A stretch of DNA of 64,000 nt from Pseudomonadota bacterium. GTDB lineage: Bacteria > Desulfobacterota > Binatia > Binatales > Binataceae. Positions within the stretch are counted from its first letter, which is position 1, and each line of letters begins with the position of its first letter. Where the stretch lies: contig JAJPIF010000025.1 in the NCBI GenBank assembly GCA_021324885.1, positions 234,713-298,712 on the forward strand, written 5' to 3'. The position numbers and the translations under genes are program-made. Of this stretch, positions 15,798-26,200 are shown one piece after another. The notes under the pieces are model-generated. The model was not told the DNA's origin, did no database searches, and worked only from the letters and a program-made list of their open reading frames with translations.

Positions 15798-17203
15798 GTA
15801 AGGTGCTGGTGGTCGACGATGAAGCGAGCATGCGCCATATCCTGGCGCTGCATCTGCGCCATGAACGGTACGAGATAGTAGAGGCGTCGGGCGTGGAGCA
15901 GGCGCGCCGCGCGATCGAGCAGGAGACTCTCGACGCGGTCATCGCCGACCAGAAAATGAAAGACGGCGACGGAATGGAAGTGCTGGCCTTCGCGCGCAAC
16001 ACGGATCCCACGCTGTCCGTCGTTTTTCTGACGGCCTTTGCCACGATCGAGCTGGCGGTCGAAAGCATGCGCCGCGGGGCTTTTGACTTCATCACCAAAC
16101 CCTTCGTTCCGGAAGTGGTATTGGCCGCCACGCAACGCGCGATCGAGCACACGCAACTCCTGCGCGAGAACGTGCGCCTGCGCGATAGGGTTATCCGGTT
16201 GGAAGGTTCGGCGGAAATTGTGGGAAGCAGCCCGGCGATTCGCGAGTTGCGCAAACGCATCGCGCGCGTTGCGCCGACCAACGCCACCGTCCTTATCACC
16301 GGCGAAACCGGCAGCGGTAAAGAACTGGTCGCCCGCGCGATTCATCAGAACAGTCCGCTGGCGTCCAGACCATTGGTTGCCGTCAACTGTGCCGCCTTTC
16401 CCGACACGCTGCTGGAAAGCGAGCTGTTCGGTCATGAGCGCGGCGCCTTTACCGGCGCCGATCGTGCACGCGAAGGGCTTTTCGAGGCCGCTAATGACGG
16501 CATCTTGTTCCTGGACGAAGCCGGCGACATGTCGATTGCGGCGCAATCGCGGCTGTTGCGGGTGCTGAGCGACGGGTTGGTCACCAGGCTGGGGTCGACC
16601 AGGCCGCGCCGGGTCAACGTCAGGTTGTTGGTCGCCACCAATCGCGATCTCGAACGGCGGGTGCGCGAAGGGCTGTTCCGCGAAGACCTGTATTATCGGA
16701 TTGCGGTAGTGCCCTTGGCGGTGCCGCCGCTGCGGGAGCGCCGGGAAGATATCCCGCAACTGTGCCAGCTGTTCCTGGCTCAGGCCTCCCGCGATCTTAA
16801 AATCCCCCTGCGCACCATTTCGGCTGACGCAATCAAACTGCTGCTGGACTACAACTTTCCCGGCAACGTGCGCGAACTCAAAAACCTGATCGAGCGCGCC
16901 TGTATCCTGTCCACCGGCAGCGAAATCGTCGCCGACAATTTTCCCGTCACTCGGGCGAAACGAATCGACAGCGCGGATTTGACCGACTCCAAGCGCCAGC
17001 TCCAGCTGGAGGAACTGGCTGGAATGCTGCCTGAGTCCCTCGACCTGCGCCATTTCCTCGCCAGTCTGGAGAAGACCCTGATCCTGCGATCTTTGCGCGC
17101 CGCCCGCTGGGTCCAGGCGGAAGCCGCCCGCCGCTTGGGCCTGACCCGCAGCGACCTGTCATACAAGCTGGACAAGCACGGTCTGAAGAACTCGACGCCA
17201 TGA
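15794..17203 (+). CDS. NtrC-family sigma-54-dependent response regulator
   Basis: A 469-residue regulator: receiver domain (residues 1-120; acidic pair Asp8-Asp9 and phosphoacceptor Asp52 in 'VIADQKM'), AAA+ domain (about 145-380; Walker A 'GETGSGKE', the sigma-54-contacting 'GAFTGA' loop, Walker B 'ILFLDEAGDM'), and a C-terminal Fis-type helix-turn-helix 'EAARRLGLTRSDLSYKLDKH'. The GTG start at 15794 is chosen over an upstream in-frame ATG because AAGGAGAGG precedes it and the coding region of the kinase ends there. It is the best candidate activator for the three -24/-12 promoters found nearby. Confidence 0.94.
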   Translation: MSKVLVVDDEASMRHILALHLRHERYEIVEASGVEQARRAIEQETLDAVIADQKMKDGDGMEVLAFARNTDPTLSVVFLTAFATIELAVESMRRGAFDFITKPFVPEVVLAATQRAIEHTQLLRENVRLRDRVIRLEGSAEIVGSSPAIRELRKRIARVAPTNATVLITGETGSGKELVARAIHQNSPLASRPLVAVNCAAFPDTLLESELFGHERGAFTGADRAREGLFEAANDGILFLDEAGDMSIAAQSRLLRVLSDGLVTRLGSTRPRRVNVRLLVATNRDLERRVREGLFREDLYYRIAVVPLAVPPLRERREDIPQLCQLFLAQASRDLKIPLRTISADAIKLLLDYNFPGNVRELKNLIERACILSTGSEIVADNFPVTRAKRIDSADLTDSKRQLQLEELAGMLPESLDLRHFLASLEKTLILRSLRAARWVQAEAARRLGLTRSDLSYKLDKHGLKNSTP

Positions 17204-17301
17204 GCTCTTATCCCCGTCCCTTTGAGACAAAAGGGCGGGTCAACCTCTTCGGCACATATCCTGCTTCCCAGCAGCCGTGCCCCCCTGACGGGAAGTTCGG
17301 C

Positions 17302-17307
17302 TATAAT
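17302..17307 (+). promoter_or_regulatory. Possible -10 hexamer (TATAAT) before the second regulator gene
   Basis: A perfect TATAAT lies 15 bases before the start codon at 17322, in the 118-bp gap after the first regulator gene. No convincing -35 hexamer at 16-18 bp is seen, so a separate vegetative promoter is only possible. If used, the transcript would have a very short leader. Confidence 0.3.
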
Positions 17308-17321
17308 ACGGCAATCGAGCC

Positions 17322-18728
17322 ATGGAAAGGGTTGACGGTGCAATACCGCCGGCGTGGTCGGCGCTGATTATTGATGACGATCCGGGCGTCCGTCAGTCGT
17401 TGCGCCTGTGCCTGGAGGTCGATAACGCGCGGGTACTGGGGGTCGCCACCTCGACCGGTGCGCTTGAAGCCCTGGAACGCAGCCGTTTTGACGTGGTCTT
17501 CCTCGATCTTTGGCTACAGTCGGAGTCGGGCCTCGACGTCCTGCCCGAAATCTTGCGCCGCCAGCCCGGTATCGGCGTCATCGTCATCACCGCCTTCGCC
17601 TCCTTCGAGACGGCGGTGGAGGCGATGCGTCTGGGCGCTGTCGATTATCTGCCCAAACCATTTACCCCTGAACAGGTCCGGCACGCCGCCCGGCGAGTGA
17701 TTTCGGCCAACGCGCTGCGCCGGCAGATTTCGGAGCTGCAGGATCGGCTGGAGGAGACCGAAGGCGAAGCGACCTTCGAGACCCGCAGCCCCGCTTACAG
17801 TGCGTTTCTGCAAACGGCCGCGCGCGCGGCGGCGTCCGATTCCGTGGTGCTCCTGCAGGGCGAAAGCGGGACCGGCAAGAGCGTTTTGGCCCGCTGGATT
17901 CGCCAGCACAGCAGGCGCTCTCGCAGTCCGTTCGTCACCGTGCATTGTCCGATGCTGTCGAGCGAACTGATGAGCAGCACGCTGTTTGGCCATAAAAAGG
18001 GCGCGTTCACCGGCGCCGTCTCCGACGCGATCGGCAAGGTCGAAGCGGCCGAGGGCGGCTCGCTGTTCCTCGACGAGGTCTCCGAGCTGAGCGCCGACGC
18101 GCAGGCTCGTTTACTGCGTTTTCTACACGACCGCCGCTTTGAGAGGCTGGGCGATCCGGCCGAACGCAAGGCCGACGTGCGTCTGATCGCTGCGACCAAC
18201 AAAAAGCTGGAGGATGAAGTCAAGGCGGGCCGCTTTCGCGAGGACCTGTATTTCCGGCTTAACGTAATCGCGTTAACCCTGCCGCCGCTGCGCGAGCGGC
18301 GCGAAGACATAGTCCCGCTGGCGCACCATTATTTGCGCTATTTTCAAAGCCGCCAGGGCCGCCCCGGATTGACCTTTTCCTCACGTTGCACGGATGGGCT
18401 TGCGCGTTACGCCTGGCCAGGGAATCTGCGCGAACTGCGCAATGCCGTCGAGCGCGCAGTGATTCTTTCTCCCTCCAACGTCCTGGAGCTCGAGGATTTA
18501 GGCATCGAAGCCGCCCCTTTGCTGTCTTTATCTGAAGCAGACGGCGGAGTGGCGGGGGAGCGGTGCGCAACGCCGGTGCTGGGCGAAAACTTCTCGGTTG
18601 CGGAAATCGAACGCGAGCACATCGCGCGCGTGGTCGCCCGCGCCCCTTCGCTGGAAGCCGCAGCGCAGATTCTGGCAATCGATTCCACGACCTTGCAGCG
18701 CAAACGCAAACGTTACGGGCTTGCCTGA
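17322..18728 (+). CDS. Second NtrC-family response regulator (AlgB-like)
   Basis: A 468-residue regulator: receiver domain with Asp18-Asp20 and phosphoacceptor Asp62 ('VVFLDLWLQS'), AAA+ domain with Walker A 'GESGTGKS', 'GAFTGA' loop and 'LFLDEVSEL', and a C-terminal helix-turn-helix 'EAAQILAIDSTTLQRKRKR'. The final motif (TLxRKRKRY) and the adjoining HAMP/PAS kinase are the layout of the AlgB-KinB pair that controls exopolysaccharide genes in pseudomonads. Orthology is not proven. It is 118 bp from the previous regulator and 36 bp before the kinase. Confidence 0.92.
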   Translation: MERVDGAIPPAWSALIIDDDPGVRQSLRLCLEVDNARVLGVATSTGALEALERSRFDVVFLDLWLQSESGLDVLPEILRRQPGIGVIVITAFASFETAVEAMRLGAVDYLPKPFTPEQVRHAARRVISANALRRQISELQDRLEETEGEATFETRSPAYSAFLQTAARAAASDSVVLLQGESGTGKSVLARWIRQHSRRSRSPFVTVHCPMLSSELMSSTLFGHKKGAFTGAVSDAIGKVEAAEGGSLFLDEVSELSADAQARLLRFLHDRRFERLGDPAERKADVRLIAATNKKLEDEVKAGRFREDLYFRLNVIALTLPPLRERREDIVPLAHHYLRYFQSRQGRPGLTFSSRCTDGLARYAWPGNLRELRNAVERAVILSPSNVLELEDLGIEAAPLLSLSEADGGVAGERCATPVLGENFSVAEIEREHIARVVARAPSLEAAAQILAIDSTTLQRKRKRYGLA

Positions 18729-18764
18729 GGCGGCCGCCATCGGGAGTGCGGCCACACGCCGTCG

Positions 18765-20645
18765 ATGAAGATCCATCATCTGCAAACCCGATTCATTCTG
18801 GCCGGCGGGCTGCTGGTCATGACAACTGTTGTCTCCGGTCTGTGGAGCGCCTGGACCTTCTCGCGTCTGAGCACGGTGGCTGGCCAGACTCTGGAAACCA
18901 GCCAGAAGATCAACGACCTTACCGCGGTATTATCCAATGCCCTGGAGCGCGAGGACGACGCCTTTCTGCTGGCCATGAGCGGCGAGCCTGAACACGCCCG
19001 GCAAAAACTGCAGGCCGAACGCCGGCGCTTTAACGCCGCCTATGCCAGCCTGGTGAGCACGCTGTCCATGGCGGACGAAAAAAAAGCGCTCGCCGCGCTA
19101 TGGCGGCACGTGCAGGAATATCGCGCGGCTGGCGAGGCGTTGATGGCGAAGGCGGCGAGCGGCAATCTGACCACGATTTACCAGCATGGCGTCAATCCCG
19201 CCTTGCGCCGCGCGGTGGCCGACTGCACAACTATCCGAGAGCTGAATTTCCGCTCGATGGAACGCGCGGGACTGCTGGCGCGCGACGAAGCGCGCGGCGC
19301 CACCCTGATGGTGACCGCGATTTCCAGCGTCGCTCTGGTGATCTCCACGCTGGTCGCGGTTCTGCTGGCGCGCTCCGTTTTGCTTCCGGTGCAGGAATTG
19401 GGCAATTCGCTCGAAGCTTTGCGCGCGGGCGATTTCGATCGGCGCGCGCGGCTGATTTGCGCCGACGAATTGGGCCAGCTTGCGCTTGGATTCAACCGCA
19501 TGGCTGAAGCCTTGTCCGACTTCCGCCGCTCCAACCTGGGCGAGGTGCTGCGCGCCAAGGAGGCGCTTGAAGCCACGATCGCGGCTTTGCCCGACGCCGT
19601 GCTGGTGGTCGAACCGGGCGGCGCTATCGTTGCACGCAATCCCCTGGCCAAAGCCGTGCTGCGGGAATTGGGAGCGGAGCAGGTCGGCCTGATCGATGAT
19701 TTGCCATTTTCCCATCACGGCCTGGACGCGGTCCGCGCTGCGCTGCGCGGAGAGGCCGCCGTCCAAACCAGGGCTGAATTGACGCGCGCGCTTTCAGTTA
19801 ACCTGAACGGACGGCGCCGCAAATTCATGCTCACTGCAGTGCCAATCCCGGAATTTCACCAGGGACGGTATGGGGCGGTGGCGGTGCTTTACGATGTTAC
19901 CGACTTCGCCCATCTCGACGAATTACGGATGGAACTGGTGGGGGTCGCTTCGCACGAGTTGAAGACCCCGCTTACCACCTTGCGGATGAATCTGCTGATG
20001 CTGGGCGAGGATGCCTGCAACCTGAGCGATCGCCAGCGCGAGATCCTCAGCATGGCCCTGCTCGGATGCCAGGAGCTGGCCAACACGATCGACGAACTGC
20101 TCGATCTGACTCGAATCGAGGCGGGACAGCTCCGCCTCTCGCGCGAGGTTATCGACTTGTACGGCGTGATCGAACGCGCGATGGCCTCGATGCGCCAGCG
20201 CTACGAGGATGCAGACATAAAGCTGCGCCTGGAGCGCCAATGCTCCTGCGCGGTGGTGCAGGGCGATCCAGTGCGGCTGGGCATGGTGTTTACCAATCTG
20301 CTCGGCAATTCGCTCAAGTACACGCCGCATGGAGGCCTGGTCTGCATCAGCGTTGCGTCGGCGCAAAATGCGGCAGGCGGCGACGATTCGATACTGCAAA
20401 TTGCCGTAACGGACACGGGCACGGGAATTCCCGCCGCCTATCGCGCGCGCGTTTTCGACAAATTCTTCCGTGTCGAGCAACAACTGGAAAACGGCGGCTC
20501 CAAAACCAAGGGCGCGGGTATCGGACTGTATCTTTGCCGCCAGATCATCGACGCGCACGGCGGTGCCATCTCATGCGAACCCGCTGAAAACGGGTTCGGC
20601 ACGCGTATCACGCTGGTTCTGCCCGCCTTTCACCCCGCCGCCTGA
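18765..20645 (+). CDS. HAMP/PAS sensor histidine kinase (KinB-like)
   Basis: A 626-residue kinase: transmembrane helix 1 (about 10-30), an alpha-helical periplasmic sensor region (about 35-175), helix 2 (about 182-203), HAMP ('PVQELGNSLEALRAGDFDRRA'-like region), a PAS-type segment (about 262-375, starting 'EATIAALPDAVLVVEPGGA'), H-box 'GVASHELKTPLTTLRMNLL', N-box 'GMVFTNLLGNSLKYTP' and G-boxes 'DTGTGIP' and 'GAGIGLYLCRQI'. The order matches KinB, partner of AlgB, and it lies directly behind an AlgB-like regulator. The signal is unknown. Confidence 0.93.
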   Translation: MKIHHLQTRFILAGGLLVMTTVVSGLWSAWTFSRLSTVAGQTLETSQKINDLTAVLSNALEREDDAFLLAMSGEPEHARQKLQAERRRFNAAYASLVSTLSMADEKKALAALWRHVQEYRAAGEALMAKAASGNLTTIYQHGVNPALRRAVADCTTIRELNFRSMERAGLLARDEARGATLMVTAISSVALVISTLVAVLLARSVLLPVQELGNSLEALRAGDFDRRARLICADELGQLALGFNRMAEALSDFRRSNLGEVLRAKEALEATIAALPDAVLVVEPGGAIVARNPLAKAVLRELGAEQVGLIDDLPFSHHGLDAVRAALRGEAAVQTRAELTRALSVNLNGRRRKFMLTAVPIPEFHQGRYGAVAVLYDVTDFAHLDELRMELVGVASHELKTPLTTLRMNLLMLGEDACNLSDRQREILSMALLGCQELANTIDELLDLTRIEAGQLRLSREVIDLYGVIERAMASMRQRYEDADIKLRLERQCSCAVVQGDPVRLGMVFTNLLGNSLKYTPHGGLVCISVASAQNAAGGDDSILQIAVTDTGTGIPAAYRARVFDKFFRVEQQLENGGSKTKGAGIGLYLCRQIIDAHGGAISCEPAENGFGTRITLVLPAFHPAA

Positions 20646-20848
20646 GGCGCCGCTGCGCTCTTTTGACTGGCTGTCGATTTGGGAAAGCATCGCAGCCATG
20701 GCGCTGTTAACCGTCAGGCAATCTCCCCGCCATCAAACGGACACAATAACCAGCCTATTCAGCGAGCCGGGGCGGAAACGGCCGTTAAACCGGCCGGCGG
20801 CACATTAATTGAACTGGCGTTGCCTCTTGAACATTGGAGAGACCCTTG

Positions 20849-22126
20849 ATGAAGTCCGAAATCAACTTCCGCGCTGCTCTCATGGCATTGCTGGCGGGGG
20901 CGATTATTATGACCGGGACGCGGGCGGCGTCCGCAGGCGAAGTCATGACTTTGCAGCAGGCACTGAGACTGGCGGAGACGCACAACCCGCAGGTGCGTGC
21001 GGCGCGCTACCGATGGAACGCGGCAGAGCATCAGATTATCCAGAATTACACCCCGGCCGATCCCCAGTTTGCTTACACCAACTTCGACAGTTGGCGGGGC
21101 TTTTTGAAGGACTCCGGCTATCATAACATCACCGTGACGCAATCTCTCCAGTTCCCGGGAAAAGGACTTCTGCAAGGGACCACTGCCAGGCGCGCCGCGG
21201 ATATCGCCGCGCTGACGTACATGGCGGCCGTCAGGGACATAAGAGCGCAGGCCGAAACCGACTATTACCAGATCCAACTCGATCTGGCTCTGAACGATCT
21301 CATGGCTGAGAACCTGACCAATCTTAAGCGCGTGCTCAACGTCACAAAAATCGCATACATGGCAAATCTGGCGACGCAGGGCGACTTGATCAACGCGAAG
21401 TTCGCTCTGGAGGCCGATCGCGAATCGTTGCGTCAGCAGGCGGTCACGATTCTGAATGACAAAACCGCATTGAACATACTGCTGGCCCGGCGTCCCGACG
21501 AACCGCTGGAGGTCGATCGGAAATTCGACCTCGCCCAGTTCGAAGCCACGCTGGACCAGGTGATCGACAAGGCTGTGAGCAGCCGCCAGGAGATCCTGCA
21601 AGCCGCCCTCACGGAAAAAAATCAGCAGACCGCCGTGGCGTTGGCTCAACTGGAATACGCGCCCGACTACACCGTCGGTTTCGGTTTCGACCACTGGCTG
21701 ATTCCCAGCTTTGCGCCGCAGCCCAACCATACCGAAACCTGGAATGCGCTAATCAGTTTCAACGTACCGATTTTCTTTTGGGCCAAAAACGAGGATATCA
21801 AGCAGGCGCGCGAAAACCTCGATGCGGCGGGCGAGGACCTTGAATCAATCCGCCTGCAGACCGAGGGAACCGTTACCGCCCTTTACCGGCAGATTCTGCG
21901 CTCGCGCGAGACCGCGCTGCTTTATCGCAACACTCTCGTTCCGCTGGCTCAACAGGCATTTGAGGTAATGCTGGTCGCCTACGAAGGCGGCAAGACCGAC
22001 TTCACCACGCTCATCAGCACGTTGCGCCAATGGCATGACGCAAGGGCGACATATCTTCAATCCGTAAACGCGCTGCTGGCCGGCAAAGTCGCCCTGGAAC
22101 AAGCGGCCGGAGGCACCCTGCAATGA
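20849..22126 (+). CDS. czcC-like: TolC/CzcC-type outer-membrane efflux protein (operon 1)
   Basis: A 425-residue outer-membrane factor: signal peptide ('ALLAGAIIMTGTRAASA'), then two long helical OEP repeats ('TLQQALRLAETHNPQVRAAR' starts repeat 1; 'ALISFNVPIFFWAKNEDIKQ' is the typical strand between repeats). It forms the trimeric exit duct for an RND pump. ATG 20849 is preferred over the in-frame ATG at 20834 because GGAGAGACC precedes it. Its stop overlaps the start of the adaptor gene by 4 bp. A close paralogue lies at 27330-28616. Confidence 0.92.
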   Translation: MKSEINFRAALMALLAGAIIMTGTRAASAGEVMTLQQALRLAETHNPQVRAARYRWNAAEHQIIQNYTPADPQFAYTNFDSWRGFLKDSGYHNITVTQSLQFPGKGLLQGTTARRAADIAALTYMAAVRDIRAQAETDYYQIQLDLALNDLMAENLTNLKRVLNVTKIAYMANLATQGDLINAKFALEADRESLRQQAVTILNDKTALNILLARRPDEPLEVDRKFDLAQFEATLDQVIDKAVSSRQEILQAALTEKNQQTAVALAQLEYAPDYTVGFGFDHWLIPSFAPQPNHTETWNALISFNVPIFFWAKNEDIKQARENLDAAGEDLESIRLQTEGTVTALYRQILRSRETALLYRNTLVPLAQQAFEVMLVAYEGGKTDFTTLISTLRQWHDARATYLQSVNALLAGKVALEQAAGGTLQ

Positions 22127-23241
22127 GTCGGTGGCGAACGCTTTTGAGTTGCGGGCTTGCGCTGCTCGCGATGCGCCTGATCTGCGCCTGTGACAGCCCG
22201 CCCTCCGGCGCTGATATCGCGCCCCCTCCGCCTGCGGCGCGTCTGGTGCGTCAGGGCGGCACCGAAATTCTCGAACTGCAAAATGGGCGTCTGCCGGACA
22301 TGACTGTGAGCAGCGTAAAAGAGGTGTCCTTACCCGGTATCCTGGAGACGACCGGACAGATTTCGTTCGACGATCGCAAGGTCGCCAACATCATCTCGCG
22401 CGTCAGCGGAAGAATCGAACGGGTGTTTGTCTCCCAATGGGACCATGTTTCGCGCGGGCAGCCGATCGTGACCCTGTACAGCCCCGATTTCATGACCGCT
22501 GAAGCGGAATACCTCCAGGCCAAAGCGGGCGCTTCCACTCTTGCGGCCGGCGGAGCGGATAGTCAGCAGTTCGCGCGCTCGATGCTCGAAGCGGCGCAGC
22601 GCAAGCTCGAACTGCTCGGCGTCGAGCCCGCGCAGATCGCGCAGATCAGGTCGGCGGCTCCGTTCTTCACGATGCGCGCTCCGATCAGCGGCACGATTGT
22701 GCAGAATCAGGCCCTGCGCGGCTCCGCGGTCAACGCCGGCGATATCCTGTACTCGCTGGGTACGCTGGACGAGGTCTGGATAACGGCCGACATTTACGAG
22801 GACGAACTGGCGCGGGTTAGACCCGGACAGCAACTGCAAGCCGTCACCACTTCGTACCCCGACGAGGTCTTTCACGGCGTTATCGCACGCGTCAGTCCGA
22901 ATATCGATCCTAATACTCACACGGCGCAAATCCGTTGCACGGTAAAAAACCCCGGCAATCGGCTTAAACCGCAGATGCTGGCGGTCGTGCGAATCGTGGT
23001 CCGTCCGGGTCGGGCGCTCGTGGTGCCGCTGGACGCGCTGGTTTTCGAAACGGACAGCTATTTCGCCTATGTGGATGAGGGAGGCGGGCGGCTGGTCCGG
23101 CGCAAGGTTGACATCGCTTCCTGGAGCCAGCGCGGCTATGCCCGCGTGCTCGCCGGTCTCAATCCGGGCGAGCGCGTCGTGACCGGCGTCACCATGCAGG
23201 TCAACGAACTCTGGCACGAAGCGCACGGGGAGACCTCCTAG
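22123..23241 (+). CDS. czcB-like: RND efflux periplasmic adaptor, probable lipoprotein (operon 1)
   Basis: A 372-residue membrane-fusion protein of the CusB/CzcB type. The N-terminus 'LLAMRLICACDS' looks like a lipobox with Cys after ICA. The barrel-sandwich hybrid begins 'ISFDDRKVANIISRVSGRIERV', an alpha-hairpin follows ('FMTAEAEYLQAKAG...'), then 'APISGTIVQNQALRGSAV' and a beta-barrel ('VWITADIYEDELARVRPGQQ'). It bridges inner pump and outer duct. Start overlaps the upstream stop (ATGA) with GGAGG in front. Paralogue at 28613-29749. Confidence 0.92.
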   Translation: MSRWRTLLSCGLALLAMRLICACDSPPSGADIAPPPPAARLVRQGGTEILELQNGRLPDMTVSSVKEVSLPGILETTGQISFDDRKVANIISRVSGRIERVFVSQWDHVSRGQPIVTLYSPDFMTAEAEYLQAKAGASTLAAGGADSQQFARSMLEAAQRKLELLGVEPAQIAQIRSAAPFFTMRAPISGTIVQNQALRGSAVNAGDILYSLGTLDEVWITADIYEDELARVRPGQQLQAVTTSYPDEVFHGVIARVSPNIDPNTHTAQIRCTVKNPGNRLKPQMLAVVRIVVRPGRALVVPLDALVFETDSYFAYVDEGGGRLVRRKVDIASWSQRGYARVLAGLNPGERVVTGVTMQVNELWHEAHGETS

Positions 23242-23243
23242 CC

Positions 23244-26200
23244 ATGATTCGCCTGCTGATGTCGCTGGCGCTGCGCGAGCGTGCCGTGGTAATCGGCGCG
23301 GCGGTGCTGCTCGTGCTCGCCGGAGTGTACTCTTTCTCTGAACTGGACATCGAGGCTTACCCTGATCCGGTCCAGCCCATGACCGAGGTCCTGACCCTGC
23401 CCACAGGTTACAGCGCCGAAGAAGTCGAGCGGTTGGTCACTATTCCCACTGAATATGCGATGAGCGCAATGCTCCATCTCAAGTCAATGGAATCGATTTC
23501 CCTCTACGGTCTATCCGACATCCGCCTGTATTTCGACTGGGATAGCGATTACGAACAAGACCGCATCGAGACTATCAACCAGTTGACATTCGTAACTCTG
23601 CCCCAGGGTATCATGCCCGGTCTTTCACCCGAAAATCCAATCGGCGAAATCTATCGGTATACGGTACAGGGCCCTGACCACGATTTGATCAGGGAAAAAA
23701 CCGTCGAGGACTGGATCTGCGAAAAACAGCTTAAGACCGTTCCCGGCGTGCTGGACGTCTCGGGGTTTGGCGGACTGACCAAGGAATACCACGTCGACGT
23801 CGATCCGGCCAAGCTGATCCATTACGGGATACCGCTGTCGCAGGTGATCGCCGCGATCCAGAATTCGAATACCAACGCCGGAGGCAATTACCTGAACGTC
23901 GGCGAGCAGGCTTTCGACGTGCGCGGCATCGGACTGATTCATTCCCTTTCCGACATCCGCAATATTGTACTCGCCACCAACAAATCGACACCGATACGAA
24001 TTTCCAACGTCGCCGACGTCTCCGTCGGATGGGCGCCGCGCCTGGGCATCGTCGGAATGAATAACGATCCGGAAGTGGTCGAGGGTATCGTGCTGATGCG
24101 CAAGCATGGCAATACCCTCACGACCTTGAAGGGAGTTGAGAAAAAGGTCCATGAACTGAATACGAGCGGGATGCTTCCCCGGGGATACCGGATTGTGCCC
24201 TACTACGACCGCACCGAGTTGGTTTACACCACTCTAAGAACGGTGCTGGAAAACCTTTCGCTGGGAATGGTGCTGGTCTTTCTGGTGCTGCTCTTCTTTC
24301 TCGGCAGTTTCCGCACCGCCATCATCGCCGCAATCAATATTCCATTGGCGATGCTGGGAGCGTTTATCATGCTTTACCTCACCGGCACCTCGGCAAATCT
24401 GCTGTCGCTCGGCGCGGTTGACTTCGGCATCATTATCGACTCCACCATCATCGTAGTGGAAAACATCCATCGCCATCTCACCAACCAGGCGGAGGGTGGA
24501 GATACGATGGACAGTATCAGCCGCGCCTCGACGGAGGTCGGCGGCCCGATGTTTTATTCGACGCTGATCTTTCTGATCGCATTCCTGCCGCTGTTCACGA
24601 TGCAGGGCGTGGAGGGAGCGATCTTTTCGCCGATGTCCCACACCTATGCCTATGCGCTGACGATCGCGATTCTGCTGGCCGTGATGCTTTCTCCGGTTCT
24701 CTCTTCCTTCCTGCTGAGAAAGGGAATGAGAGAGACCCACAATTTCGTGTGGGAAGGATTCCGGCGTTTTTACCACAATCTTTTCGTGCAGGCGGTGCGA
24801 TGGCCGCGCGCGACGCTGGTTGTAATTCTGGCTATTATAGTTTTCGGCCTCTCCTTCTTTCCGCGTCTGGGCGGCGAGTTTCTGCCCAAACTCGAAGAGG
24901 GAAACATCTGGGCGCATGCGATTATGCCGTCAACCATAAATCTGCCCAAGGGCGCCGAACTGGTTAATGAGATGCGCGCCGTTTTCATGTCCTTCCCGGA
25001 GGTGACGACGGTTGTATCGCAGCTCGGCCGGCCCGACGACGGGACGGAAACGACCAGCTTTTTCTCTATTGAATTTTTCGTGGATCTCAAGCCGCAGTCG
25101 GAATGGCCGGCGGGAATCGATAAGGAGAAGCTGGTCAGGCAGATCGATTACAGGCTTCGCCGCCGCTTTCCGGGCGTCAGTTTTTCCTACTCACAAAACA
25201 TCGAAGACAATATTGATGAAGCGCTGTCCGGCGTCAAAGCGGGCGCTAACGTGGTGAAAGTGTTCGGCCGCGATCTTAAGACTGACGAGGAAACCGCCAA
25301 CCGTATCGCCGACGTCCTCAACAGCGTTCGCGGGGTAAACGATGTCTTTGTGTTCCGCTCTCTGGGGCAGCCCAACATCGTAATCCGCCCCAACCGCGAG
25401 GCGGCTTCGCGCTACGGTCTGAATTCGGGCGACGTTGCCGCGATCGTCCAGGCCGCAATCGGCGGTCAGACCGTAACCCAGGTGCTCCAGGCCGACCGCA
25501 GTTTCGGTCTGGTCGTGCGATGGCAGCCGCAATACCGCGGGGACATCGATGCGATGCGCAATATTCGCGTTAACGTGCCCACCGGCGGCAACGTGCCGCT
25601 TGGTCAGATCGCCACGGTCGAGGCAACCGAGGGGGCGTCATTCATCTATCGCGGCGATTTGCAGCGTTACGTGCCGGTCCGCTTTTCGGTCGCCGGCCGC
25701 GACCTCGAAAGTACCGTTGCCGAAGTCAAGGAGCGGGTTGCGAAAGAGGTGCCTCTGGCTGAAGGCACGCATCTGGAATGGGTCGGCGAGTATGGCGAGT
25801 TGCAGGCGGCCAACCGGCGCCTGGCGGTCGTCATACCGCTCTCTCTCCTTCTGATCATGGGCATCCTTTACGCCGCAACATTGTCGCTGGTCAGCACGCT
25901 CATCCTGATGGCCCAGGTGCCCGTGGCCTGTCTCGGCGGCGTGCTGGCTTTGGTGCTTACCGGAACTCCGTTCAGCGTCTCGGCCGCAGTCGGATTCATC
26001 TCCATATTCGCAATCGCCATAATGGACGGCATCCTGCTGAACTTCTATATCCATCAGCTGTGGGACGAAGGTCATTCCCTGGTGGACTCGATCGTGATGG
26101 GCGCCGATCGCCGGTTTCGCGCCGTGATGATGACGGCGCTGGTCGACGGCCTGGGGCTGCTTCCCGCCGCGTTGTCCACCCGCATCGGAGCCCAGACGCA

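Noticed and set aside
15452-17053. 533-codon open frame on the minus strand
   Set aside because: It is the antisense shadow of the histidine kinase and regulator genes, a common effect in GC-rich coding DNA; its protein has no recognisable domain.
20798-20820. CGGCACATTAATTGAA as a sigma-54 promoter for the first efflux operon
   Set aside because: The invariant -12 GC is GA, which normally abolishes sigma-54 binding.
24234-24917. 227-codon antisense frame in the first CzcA gene
   Set aside because: Shadow of conserved pump sequence, rich in Arg/His/Gln, no domain.
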